DNA from: Flavobacteriia bacterium
GTDB lineage: Bacteria > Bacteroidota > Bacteroidia > Flavobacteriales_D > Crocinitomicaceae
DNA length: 64,000 bases
Assembly: GCA_016183815.1 (NCBI GenBank)
Contig: JACPDW010000010.1
Location: forward strand, 186,001 to 250,000
Reading direction: 5' to 3'
The notes below the pieces were generated by a model, which was not told the origin of the DNA, made no database searches, and worked only from the letters and a program-made list of their open reading frames with translations. Every line of letters starts with the position of its first letter. Positions within the stretch are counted from its first letter, which is position 1. The translations under genes were made by a program, and so were the position numbers. Shown piece after piece: positions 23,584 through 32,026 of this stretch.

Positions 23584-23721
23584 ATGAAAAAAATTGTTTT
23601 TTTTACCTTAACAAGTGTTTTATTTTCTTTAATCATTCAGTCATGTGGTTCTTCAAAAGGCAATTGTGACGCTTATGGAGAAAATTCCTCAGACCAAAAA
23701 TCTGAATTGGCGGCTAAATAA
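23584..23721 (+). CDS. 45-residue lipoprotein
   Basis: MKKIVFFTLTSVLFSLIIQS is followed by CGSSKGNCDAYG and a Lys/Ser-rich end ELAAK. The lipobox IIQSC predicts acylation at Cys21, leaving a 25-residue mature peptide with a second Cys. Tiny lipoproteins with C-G-S-S-K and C-D-A-Y-G motifs are a recurrent feature of Flavobacteria, without known function. A -7 element lies 19 bases upstream, and another lipoprotein gene follows after 19 bp, so the two probably form one unit. Confidence 0.65.
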   Translation: MKKIVFFTLTSVLFSLIIQSCGSSKGNCDAYGENSSDQKSELAAK

Positions 23722-23740
23722 TCAGCTAAAAATAACACTT

Positions 23741-24532
23741 ATGATTAAAAATATCTTAGAAAGCAAGAGTGCTCTTGTGCTTCTTTTGTTGTTTTTTTTG
23801 TTTTATTCTTGTCAATCTAATGAAGAATCATCAAAAAGTAAAATAAAAAAATCTCTTGATATATTTCAGCAATTAAATGCGTATGAAGATTCTATTTTGT
23901 CGAGTGGACAAATTGCTACTTCATTAAAATATGAAAAGGAAAATGGATCTACCTACCAAGTTAGTGCTCATTTAAATCCTAATAATGAAATATTAATGCT
24001 TGAAGAAAAAATATCAGAAAACAACAATCAATTTTTGCAAGCCAATTATTTCTATATTCAAAAAGGAGCACTTTATGCAAGTAAGGAATTAACCCAACAC
24101 AACAAAGACTCTCTAAATGAAGAAAAATACACTGAAAGGATTGTTTTTTATGACAAGGAAAAAGTTTCGAAAGCATATGAAAAAACATCGTCTAAAGAGT
24201 CAACTATCAGTCAATTAGATTATACACAAATAAATTCTAAAGGTCTTTCTTTTGAAAAAGCTAAACATTGTTTAAATCAAGAAGGTGAATTTATTACTAC
24301 TTTTCAAGGATTTGTTTTCCATAACAATATGGTATATATTGTCGTTGGTGGACTTGGTGATGATTCCTATTCTAGTGCTTTGAGAGTAAACAATAAAGAT
24401 GATTTGGTTTTATTTTTAATGAAAGATCAAAAAAAATACCTCAACAGAAAACTTAAAATTATTTTTGAAAACATTGACGAACAAAATGGATATTCTTATC
24501 AATCGTATATCCAGGGTACATTTTCAGATTAA
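23741..24532 (+). CDS. Putative lipoprotein of unknown function
   Basis: A 263-residue protein starting MIKNILESKSALVLLLLFFL then FYSC, a lipobox with Cys at about residue 22. The mature part is soluble and polar, with strands such as IATSLKYEKENGSTYQVSAH, NEILMLEEKI and GEFITTFQGFVFHNNMVYIV. I see no known domain. A longer frame from 23645 would put residues in front of the signal and overlap the small lipoprotein, so ATG 23741 is preferred. It ends three bases before mnmE and is probably co-transcribed with it. Confidence 0.65.
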   Translation: MIKNILESKSALVLLLLFFLFYSCQSNEESSKSKIKKSLDIFQQLNAYEDSILSSGQIATSLKYEKENGSTYQVSAHLNPNNEILMLEEKISENNNQFLQANYFYIQKGALYASKELTQHNKDSLNEEKYTERIVFYDKEKVSKAYEKTSSKESTISQLDYTQINSKGLSFEKAKHCLNQEGEFITTFQGFVFHNNMVYIVVGGLGDDSYSSALRVNNKDDLVLFLMKDQKKYLNRKLKIIFENIDEQNGYSYQSYIQGTFSD

Positions 24533-24535
24533 CTA

Positions 24536-25915
24536 ATGATTTTAGGCGAACAAGATACTATTTGTGCTCTAGCTTCGACACCAGGGAAAAGTGCAATTTC
24601 TATCCTTCGTGTTTCTGGTAAAAATTCAATTGATATTTGCGAAAAAATATTTTCTAAGAAAATAAAAGATAAAAAAAGTCATACCCTTCATTTTGGAAAA
24701 ATCGGTATTGACAAAGACAACTGGATTGATGAAGTACTGGTTAGTGTATTTCATCACAACAAAAGTTTTACTGGAGAAGAATCTGTCGAAATTTCCTGCC
24801 ATGGTTCAACATATATCCAGCAAGAAATATTGTCTTTATTAATAAAAAACGGTTGTAGGTTAGCCAAAGCGGGTGAATTTACCATGAGGGCATTTCTAAA
24901 TGGAAAAATGGATTTAACTCAAGCTGAAGCAGTTACAGACTTAATTTCTTCTGAGAACAAAAAAGCACATGAGATTGCTGTCCAACAAATGAAAGGAGGA
25001 TTTTCCAACGAACTGGCATTGTTAAGAGAAAAAATGATACAATTTGCTTCTTTATTGGAGTTAGAATTAGATTTCGTTGAGGAAGATATTGAATTTGCTG
25101 ATAGATCTTCTTTGATTTCCTTAATTGAAGATACAGACAAACATTTACAACAACTTATCTCCTCATTTGAATATGGAAATGCTATAAAAAATGGAGTTCC
25201 TGTGGCCATCATTGGAGCACCAAATACTGGTAAATCTACTTTATTAAATCAACTTTTAGGAGAAGAAAGAGCAATAGTTTCTAATATTGCTGGTACCACG
25301 AGAGACAGTATTGAAGAAATACTAAACATTGATGGAATTGCATTTCGTTTGATTGATACTGCCGGTATAAGAGAAAGTAATGATGAAATTGAAGTCATTG
25401 GAATAAATAAATCAAAAGAAAAAATTAAGTTGGCCAAACTCATTTTGTTAATGAATGACAATGTTCGTTCTATTGAAGATACAAAAGAGTGGGTACATTT
25501 AGCCAACACCATACATCAATCCTTTCCTGAAAAAAAAATACTTTTAGTAATGAACAAAATAGACTTGTTTGATTACTACACTGATTTTACAAAAGAATTA
25601 CCTTATCCTTTAATTGGAATTTCGGCTAAAACAGGAATTGGAATTGAAGAGTTGAAATCTACCATGCTGGAGTTATTTCAGCAAGAGTTTGATTCACAAT
25701 CTGTAATAATCAGTAATGTTAGACATCTTGAAGCCCTTCAGAAAGGAAAAGAAGCACTCTCAAGAGCAAAAAAATTGCTATTAGAAAAAGTAAGTAATGA
25801 TTTTATTGCGTTAGATATTAGAGATTGTTTGCATCACATTGGCAGTATAACAGGAGGGATTAGTCACGACAATCTATTAGAGCATATTTTTAGTCGCTTT
25901 TGTATCGGGAAATAG
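24536..25915 (+). CDS. mnmE: tRNA modification GTPase MnmE
   Basis: A 459-residue GTPase that works with MnmG to add the carboxymethylaminomethyl group to U34 of certain tRNAs. The N-terminal THF-binding domain starts LGEQDTICALASTPGKSAIS. The G domain shows GAPNTGKSTLLNQLLG (G1), GTTRD (G2), DTAGIRE (G3) and NKID (G4). The C-terminus FSRFCIGK carries the conserved Cys of the C-I-G-K end. The last 48 bp are repeated at 27355-27402, so this 3' end has served as an integration site. Expression from the lipoprotein genes upstream is likely. Confidence 0.97.
   Translation: MILGEQDTICALASTPGKSAISILRVSGKNSIDICEKIFSKKIKDKKSHTLHFGKIGIDKDNWIDEVLVSVFHHNKSFTGEESVEISCHGSTYIQQEILSLLIKNGCRLAKAGEFTMRAFLNGKMDLTQAEAVTDLISSENKKAHEIAVQQMKGGFSNELALLREKMIQFASLLELELDFVEEDIEFADRSSLISLIEDTDKHLQQLISSFEYGNAIKNGVPVAIIGAPNTGKSTLLNQLLGEERAIVSNIAGTTRDSIEEILNIDGIAFRLIDTAGIRESNDEIEVIGINKSKEKIKLAKLILLMNDNVRSIEDTKEWVHLANTIHQSFPEKKILLVMNKIDLFDYYTDFTKELPYPLIGISAKTGIGIEELKSTMLELFQQEFDSQSVIISNVRHLEALQKGKEALSRAKKLLLEKVSNDFIALDIRDCLHHIGSITGGISHDNLLEHIFSRFCIGK
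25868..25915 (+). repeat. Left attachment-type repeat, the present mnmE 3' end
   Basis: 48 bp from GACAATCTATTAG to the mnmE TAG recur at 27355-27402 with three differences. All three are third- or first-base synonymous changes in the mnmE frame (CTA/TTA Leu, CGC/CGT Arg, GGG/GGA Gly). The stretch includes TTTTGTATCGGGAAATAG, the position equivalent to the attB used by SGI1-type islands in gamma-proteobacteria. Confidence 0.85.
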
Positions 25916-26072
25916 TTATCCTTATCTATATTGTTGTACAATTATTAATGTGTTACGATATAGCTAAAGACAGAGTGTGATTTGGTGTATATAAATCTTG
26001 GATTAGAAATAAAATAGCGTATGATATATCACTCATAAATTAATTATTTGTTTCTTATTGACTGAAAAATCA

Positions 26073-26146
26073 TACATATGTAGTAATTTATTTTACATTT
26101 TTGATTAATTGATTGAAAATTATCATTAAATTTGTATGAAAATTCA
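26073..26146 (+). promoter_or_regulatory. Promoter and candidate operators of the HipB-like gene
   Basis: TTTG (26100-26103), a 23-bp spacer and TAAATTTG (26127-26134) form a Bacteroidota promoter. A perfect palindrome TACATATGTA (26073-26082) lies upstream and an inverted repeat ATGAA-AA-TTCAT (26135-26146) covers the likely start of transcription, suited to autoregulation. Confidence 0.45.
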
Positions 26147-26172
26147 TTCGTTAATGCCAATAAATGTAAATT

Positions 26173-26520
26173 ATGTACGATATTTCATACAATAAATGGA
26201 TTTCCATGAGTGATGATGTCTTATCTAAACAAGTAGGACTTTTTATAAAACATCATCGGCTTGAGCAGAACAAAACACAAAAATCTGTGGCTGAAGCCGC
26301 AAGTATCAGTCGTTCTACCCTCAGTTTACTCGAAAAAGGAGAAACTGTTACACTTCCTACACTTATTCAGGTGCTTCGTGTTTTAGATAAGTTGGAAGTA
26401 ATGGATGCTTTTGATATAAAACAAAGTATAAGTCCGCTTGCATTAGCCAAAGCTGAAAAGTCAAAGCGAAAAAGAGCCAGTAATACAAAAACTAACAACG
26501 ATGAAGAACCAAATTGGTAA
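26173..26520 (+). CDS. HipB-like HTH regulator (antitoxin)
   Basis: A 115-residue protein with a clean XRE-type HTH at about residues 17-72: LSKQVGLFIKHHRLEQNKTQ, KSVAEAASISRSTLSLLEKG and TLPTLIQVLRVLDKLEVMDA. The basic tail KAEKSKRKRASN is disordered. The next gene starts two bases after its stop with MKTAYVKIWDELVGAVAW, the beginning of HipA kinases, so this was the HipB antitoxin and repressor of a hipBA pair whose toxin is now truncated. A second possible start is ATG 26206, just before the HTH. Confidence 0.8.
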   Translation: MYDISYNKWISMSDDVLSKQVGLFIKHHRLEQNKTQKSVAEAASISRSTLSLLEKGETVTLPTLIQVLRVLDKLEVMDAFDIKQSISPLALAKAEKSKRKRASNTKTNNDEEPNW

Positions 26521-26522
26521 GT

Positions 26523-26615
26523 ATGAAAACAGCATATGTTAAAATATGGGACGAATTAGTGGGTGCAGTAGCTTGGGCCGCCCCGCTACCGAACGAATCT
26601 TTGGTTTATTTTTGA
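26523..26615 (+). pseudogene. hipA: hipA 5' stub
   Basis: The frame MKTAYVKIWDELVGAVAW matches the N-terminus of HipA Ser/Thr kinases, which are normally about 400 residues. After codon 18 the sequence switches to a GC-rich stretch (GGCCGCCCCGCTACCG) and ends after 30 codons at TGA 26613. The rest of the kinase is deleted, so no toxin is made. Confidence 0.7.
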
Positions 26616-26635
26616 GAAAAAAATCTATTAAACTC

Positions 26636-26660
26636 CTTGGTTTATCAACCAGGGATTTAT
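26636..26660. terminator. Hairpin after the hipA stub
   Basis: TCCTTGGTT, TATC and AACCAGGGA form a 9-bp stem with one G-T pair, then a weak T-rich tail. It lies between the hipA stub and the convergent toxin gene and could end either transcript. Confidence 0.4.
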
Positions 26661-26953
26661 TTCACCCAATATCCTTTTGGGTCTCTGCTCGTGTTTATAA
26701 TTGAGTGGATATAAACCGTATTTATTTGCTCATCTACTGTAAAATGAATCATGAAAGGGTATTTTTTCATAGGTAGGCAACGAATGTTGTCATATCGAAT
26801 TTGATAGAATGGATTTTTAGCTAAAGTTTTGATGTATTTATTGAGATAAGATTCAAATTTTTCACCCAATCCAATCAATTGTTCATCATAATAATCGATT
26901 GCTTCTTGAATGTCTTGAATTGCTCTAGAATCTAGTTCTAATGTAAACTTCAT
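26657..26953 (-). CDS. ParE/RelE-superfamily toxin
   Basis: A 98-residue protein with the compact fold of type II toxins: LELDSRAIQDIQEAIDYYDE at the start, GLGEKFESYLNKYIKTLAKN, then IRYDNIRCLPMKKYPFMIHF and the closing strand TVYIHSIINTSRDPKGYW. This order (A..D...A..YY, IR......FPY.I.Y, V....I....R.P..W) fits the ParE/plasmid stabilisation group, which act on gyrase or mRNA. It overlaps the antitoxin gene by one base. The conserved residues look intact, so the pair may be active. Confidence 0.8.
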   Translation of the reverse strand: MKFTLELDSRAIQDIQEAIDYYDEQLIGLGEKFESYLNKYIKTLAKNPFYQIRYDNIRCLPMKKYPFMIHFTVDEQINTVYIHSIINTSRDPKGYWVK

Positions 26954-27165
26954 TAATTTTTCTTTTTAAATTTGAGTTGTTTACGAGCTTCATCCCAAGG
27001 TATGTAATCTTCTTTTTTTGCTGTTTTGATTCTGTTTCTTACAAATTTCTTGTGTTCCTCTGGAATATGTAAATTATTTACATTTGCTTCAAATCCTAAT
27101 TGCTGTATTAGTTCCATAAAGAAATTAAGTTTTGTGTCTGGAATTTTTAGAGTTATTTCTACCAT
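26953..27165 (-). CDS. Antitoxin of the ParE-type pair
   Basis: A 70-residue protein: an N-terminal beta strand (MVEITLKIPDTKLNFFMELI) then QQLGFEAN and a Lys-rich C-terminus (WDEARKQLKFKKKN). The IPDTKLNFFMELIQQLGF pattern is frequent in small antitoxins encoded before ParE/RelE toxins in Bacteroidota. Its stop shares a base with the toxin start. A TATCTTTG element (complement of 27214-27221) about 50 bp upstream is the likely promoter of the pair. Confidence 0.75.
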   Translation of the reverse strand: MVEITLKIPDTKLNFFMELIQQLGFEANVNNLHIPEEHKKFVRNRIKTAKKEDYIPWDEARKQLKFKKKN

Positions 27166-27278
27166 TTATTTACTTATATTTTTTAAATATTTTAATATAA
27201 TTGAATTATACCTCAAAGATAAACTATTAATTTATAATTGCAAAATCATTTTTAAGAGAACCTCTCCGCTCTCGCACT

Positions 27279-27348
27279 CCCGAAACTTCGGGTTTACCCC
27301 CCCCCCGCTCCGCTGGATTTACAGCTCCGCAGGATTACAAATCCAGCG
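27279..27348. repeat. GC-rich hairpin block with a C10 run
   Basis: CCCGAA-AC-TTCGGG (27279-27292), a run of ten C (27297-27306), and CGCTGGATTT (27311-27320) paired with AAATCCAGCG (27339-27348). This is the only such GC-rich block in the window and lies immediately before the right mnmE-end repeat. It may be an element boundary or a mobile intergenic repeat. Confidence 0.6.
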
Positions 27349-27354
27349 AAGATT

Positions 27355-27402
27355 GACAATTTATTAGAGCATATTTTTAGTCGTTTTTGTATCGGAAAAT
27401 AG
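27355..27402 (+). repeat. Right attachment-type repeat, displaced mnmE 3' end
   Basis: 48 bp identical to 25868-25915 except for three synonymous differences; the frame still reads NLLEHIFSRFCIGK to TAG. The mnmE-type terminator follows at 27422-27454, as would be expected if this is the resident gene end that was displaced when the island entered. Confidence 0.85.
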
Positions 27403-27421
27403 ATACTTTATACTAAGAAAA

Positions 27422-27454
27422 AAGCCACCTTAAATTAATAAGATGGCTTTTTTT
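27422..27454. terminator. Bidirectional terminator between mnmE end and groEL
   Basis: AAGCCACCTTA and TAAGATGGCTT pair over 11 positions with one mismatch and are flanked by A and T runs on both sides. It can end the mnmE side on the plus strand and groEL on the minus strand. Confidence 0.75.
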
Positions 27455-27470
27455 AAAAAATTTAGTGATA

Positions 27471-29117
<1,647 letters not shown>

Positions 29118-29140
29118 TTAAATTGTTAAACTATTAATAA

Positions 29141-29419
29141 TTACTCTATTATTCCGTAAATATCCGATTCTTTCATAATCAAATAAGTATTTCCATCTAA
29201 TTTGATTTCTGTACCTGAATATTGACCATAAATCACAGAATCACCCACTTTTACTGTCATTGGTTCATCTTTTTTGCCATTTCCTGCGGCAATAACTTTT
29301 CCTTTTAATGGTTTTTCTTTAGCTGTGTCGGGGATTATAATCCCACTTGCTGTTTTTTGTTCTGCTGGCGACGGTTCAATCAAAACGCGATCAGCCAAGG
29401 GTTTTAATTTTGTTGACAT
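29141..29419 (-). CDS. groS: Co-chaperonin GroES (Hsp10)
   Basis: A 92-residue co-chaperonin: [20 protein letters not shown], then the mobile loop around [25 protein letters not shown] and [18 protein letters not shown], ending [13 protein letters not shown]. GroES caps the GroEL ring. It is the first gene of the groESL operon, and a leader of roughly 90 bases separates it from a promoter-like pair at 29518-29546. No CIRCE element is present, so heat control would have to work differently. Confidence 0.99.
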   Translation of the reverse strand: MSTKLKPLADRVLIEPSPAEQKTASGIIIPDTAKEKPLKGKVIAAGNGKKDEPMTVKVGDSVIYGQYSGTEIKLDGNTYLIMKESDIYGIIE

Positions 29420-29517
29420 ATTTCTAAATTATTTTTGTTTGTGCTTTTTCAAAGCGATTTTTATGCCATTCTAATAAGTAAGACAAGTTAGCAGGGTTTT
29501 GTGCTATAAAAAAGTGC

Positions 29518-29546
29518 TTTATAATTGTTTTATGACAATTTGTCAA
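29518..29546 (-). promoter_or_regulatory. Sigma70-like promoter of groESL
   Basis: On the minus strand TTGACA (29546-29541), exactly 17 bp, then TATAAA (29523-29518). This matches the textbook -35/-10 pair instead of the Bacteroidota TTTG/TAnnTTTG type. The -35 overlaps an inverted repeat TGACA-ATT-TGTCA (29533-29545). Confidence 0.45.
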
Positions 29547-29651
29547 GAAATATGACTATTTTTATATGCATTCAAATCAAAAATTGATTTGTTATTTTGA
29601 ATTTTTGTAATTTTATAAATTGAATAAAATTTAACTAATAAAAAAGATTAA

Positions 29652-31091
29652 ATGAAAAAGTATTTATATTTTTTGCTTATTTTTTTAATTATTGATAAAT
29701 TTGCTCATACTCAATGTACAAAAATTGGAACATATATAGGTTCATTTAATTCAACCTTCTTAACATTCGTAGATTTAGAAAACCCACAAGTACTAAGAGC
29801 AATAGTTTCAGACAAACAGATTTCATTTATATTAAATAATCCTATCGCTTTAAATGACTTTAACGCTTTTTTGGACTCAATCAAAAAAAGAAATATTGAG
29901 TTTGTTCTTACAATTCGATTTGAATATAGTGATTCGCTAAATAAAGAAGATAGAATAATTACTAACTCTGATGAACTAGATTTTGTAATATCAAATATTC
30001 AAGAATTATTAAATATTTCAGATAATAGAATAACATACTTGCAAGTATTGAATGAAACATTTGGGGTAGGCAGTTATACTGCAACTATTGATTCGTTAAC
30101 TAATATTTATAGTCAGCTCACAGCAGAAAACATGGTATTATCTTGGATTGATACAATTTCAAAAAGATTTAAGTATTTAATCAATTCAAATAATTATTCT
30201 ATTGAATTGCTTTCTCCATCTATTCAATCAAAAGGATTAGAATCAGTTAAAAATAATCAAACTAGCTCTTGGACATATAAATTGACATTGAAAATATTTG
30301 AAGTAACAAATTTATATTGTGATGCACTTAATTTTCATTGGTATCCTGAAAATTACAATACAATGTATGATCTTGTTTTGTTTTCAGATACCTCTTCATT
30401 ACTTCAAATTAATGCACCTATTTATAAAACTTGCACAGAGTGGTCACAAGCTCATGAAGTAAGAAATATTTTGCAAAGCAACACTAATTATTGGAATAGT
30501 TTGTTACAAACACATTGTGAATCCAACGATTCAAGTTTAACAACAGAATACCTTGCACTAATTAATGACAGTCTTGATATAAATCATTATTATACATATG
30601 AAATGTATCAGTTGATGAATCAATATAATTATAAATTTGCTTCCTATTTTGCAATGGTTCAAGATCACTATATGTGCGGTGAAATGAATGGTGTATGGTA
30701 TGCTTTATGTGATTTGTATGCTACTCGTTTTACTGCTAACAATATTCCTAATGGGAATTTTTACAATCAGTTTCAAAACATTAAGGAATTCATTTACTCA
30801 AATTGCACTAACAATATAACCGAAAAAGGAATTGAGTCAAGAAATACAATCCAAGTTTTTCCAAACCCCTCTTATTCAAACATTACTATTGAGTGGAAAA
30901 TGTCTAACCCAAATAATTATAGTCATGTTTTTTTATATGATACATATGGAAATTTAGTGTTTGAAAAACAAAATTTAAAAACAAATAAAATTAGTTTTTC
31001 TACTTCAAAGTTTAATTGTGGTATATATTATTTAAAAATATTAGATAATTCTAATAATTATAGAGGATTTGAAAAAATTGAAATAAAATAA
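29652..31091 (+). CDS. T9SS-secreted protein with a glycosidase-like TIM barrel
   Basis: A 479-residue secreted protein. The signal peptide (MKKYLYFLLIFLIIDKFAHT) is followed by a domain of about 370 residues and a T9SS type A sorting domain (VFPNPSYSNITIEW, VFLYDTYGNLVFEK, NCGIYYLKIL). In the barrel, ITYLQVLNETFG has the N-E pair typical of the acid/base in clan GH-A, and YKTCTEWSQ near residue 260 could hold the nucleophile Glu after strand 7; FHWYPENYN suits strand 6. I cannot assign a GH family. It is monocistronic, with 550 bp from groES and a convergent neighbour. Confidence 0.65.
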   Translation: MKKYLYFLLIFLIIDKFAHTQCTKIGTYIGSFNSTFLTFVDLENPQVLRAIVSDKQISFILNNPIALNDFNAFLDSIKKRNIEFVLTIRFEYSDSLNKEDRIITNSDELDFVISNIQELLNISDNRITYLQVLNETFGVGSYTATIDSLTNIYSQLTAENMVLSWIDTISKRFKYLINSNNYSIELLSPSIQSKGLESVKNNQTSSWTYKLTLKIFEVTNLYCDALNFHWYPENYNTMYDLVLFSDTSSLLQINAPIYKTCTEWSQAHEVRNILQSNTNYWNSLLQTHCESNDSSLTTEYLALINDSLDINHYYTYEMYQLMNQYNYKFASYFAMVQDHYMCGEMNGVWYALCDLYATRFTANNIPNGNFYNQFQNIKEFIYSNCTNNITEKGIESRNTIQVFPNPSYSNITIEWKMSNPNNYSHVFLYDTYGNLVFEKQNLKTNKISFSTSKFNCGIYYLKILDNSNNYRGFEKIEIK

Positions 31092-31108
31092 AATTGTCTC
31101 ATTCTCAA

Positions 31109-32026
31109 TTAAAACAAAGGACAAATAGCTCTTCCTTCAATTTTGTTTTTACAAGTTCCGAAAGAAAACCCAATTTCATGAGAGGGATATAAGTTTTTTC
31201 CAAGACTCGAGATTACATGATCATAAGAATAGGAAAGTACAAAGTTTTCTTTAAATTTATATTGTATCAAAAAAAGTAAAGCGTCTTTGTTTCTAATTCC
31301 AAAGGCAAAATCTATCTTGTTTTTATAACTCAATACAAAATCAAAATCAGTTGAAATTTTACCTTTTGGTGGAAAACGTACGATATAATAGGGTAAAAAT
31401 GTCCATTTATCACTTAATTTAAAACGAAACCCTCCATGAAAAAAAGTATGGATTTTATATTTTGAACTGCCTATTTTCCAAGAACTTCCTGTAAGTTCAT
31501 TAAAACTTAAACCAATAAAATAATTTGTTCCATTCCACCAAATTCCAAGATTAGCATCAGGACTTAAAACAGATCGACTTTCATTCACCACTGGGTCAGG
31601 ATAAAGTGTTGTAGTTTTGTTTTTATCAAAGCTCCATTGTTTGAATCCAGCTGATAAACCAATAGATAATCTTGTTTCTGTAGTAAAATTAAAATGCCCT
31701 GCATAACTTAATAGAAAATGATTCATGTTAAAAGGTCCAAAAAAATCACTCTCAAGTTTAAATCCTATTCCTTGACGTGGAGTTAAGAATTTCTTTTTTT
31801 CAGTGTAAATCGGAGTACTGAAAGTAAAAAAACCACTTTTAGGAGCTCCTTCAAAATGAACATATTGATCTCTGTACAACGCTTTCATCTCTAAGCATGG
31901 TTTTAAACCTACAAAAGCTGGATTAACGGTGTATAAATTCCAAAACCATTGACTGTATTGTGGGATTTGCTGTCCATGTATAAAAACAAATAATAGCAAG
32001 AAAAGGAAAGTATAAATTAATTTCAT
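31109..32026 (-). CDS. PorP/SprF family T9SS outer-membrane protein
   Basis: A 305-residue barrel-like protein. Signal peptide, then QQIPQYSQWFWNLYTVNPAF followed by GLKPCLEMKALYRDQYVHFE, the opening signature of PorP/SprF proteins. Then GIGFKLESDFFGPFNMNHFL, LSIGLSAGFKQW and LSPDANLGIWWNG, with strands through to the end. Members help deliver and anchor cargo with type B sorting domains, often the gene just upstream. That fits here: the 32023 gene carries a type B domain and overlaps this start by four bases (ATGA). Confidence 0.9.
   Translation of the reverse strand: MKLIYTFLFLLLFVFIHGQQIPQYSQWFWNLYTVNPAFVGLKPCLEMKALYRDQYVHFEGAPKSGFFTFSTPIYTEKKKFLTPRQGIGFKLESDFFGPFNMNHFLLSYAGHFNFTTETRLSIGLSAGFKQWSFDKNKTTTLYPDPVVNESRSVLSPDANLGIWWNGTNYFIGLSFNELTGSSWKIGSSKYKIHTFFHGGFRFKLSDKWTFLPYYIVRFPPKGKISTDFDFVLSYKNKIDFAFGIRNKDALLFLIQYKFKENFVLSYSYDHVISSLGKNLYPSHEIGFSFGTCKNKIEGRAICPLF

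Larger units (their letters stand above)
25916..27354. mobile_element. Remnant of an integrative island at the mnmE 3' end
   Basis: The DNA between the two mnmE-end repeats carries a HipB-like regulator, a hipA stub, a ParE-type toxin-antitoxin pair and GC-rich hairpins that differ from the flanks. No integrase or transfer genes remain, so this would be a heavily deleted island or a small satellite that relied on an integrase elsewhere. The synonymous differences between the repeats show that both were once real mnmE ends. Confidence 0.7.

Noticed and set aside
29488-29507. CIRCE element upstream of groES (TTAGCA ... TGCTAT)
   Set aside because: Only five or six bases pair and the total span is 20 bp, not the 9-N9-9 CIRCE layout.
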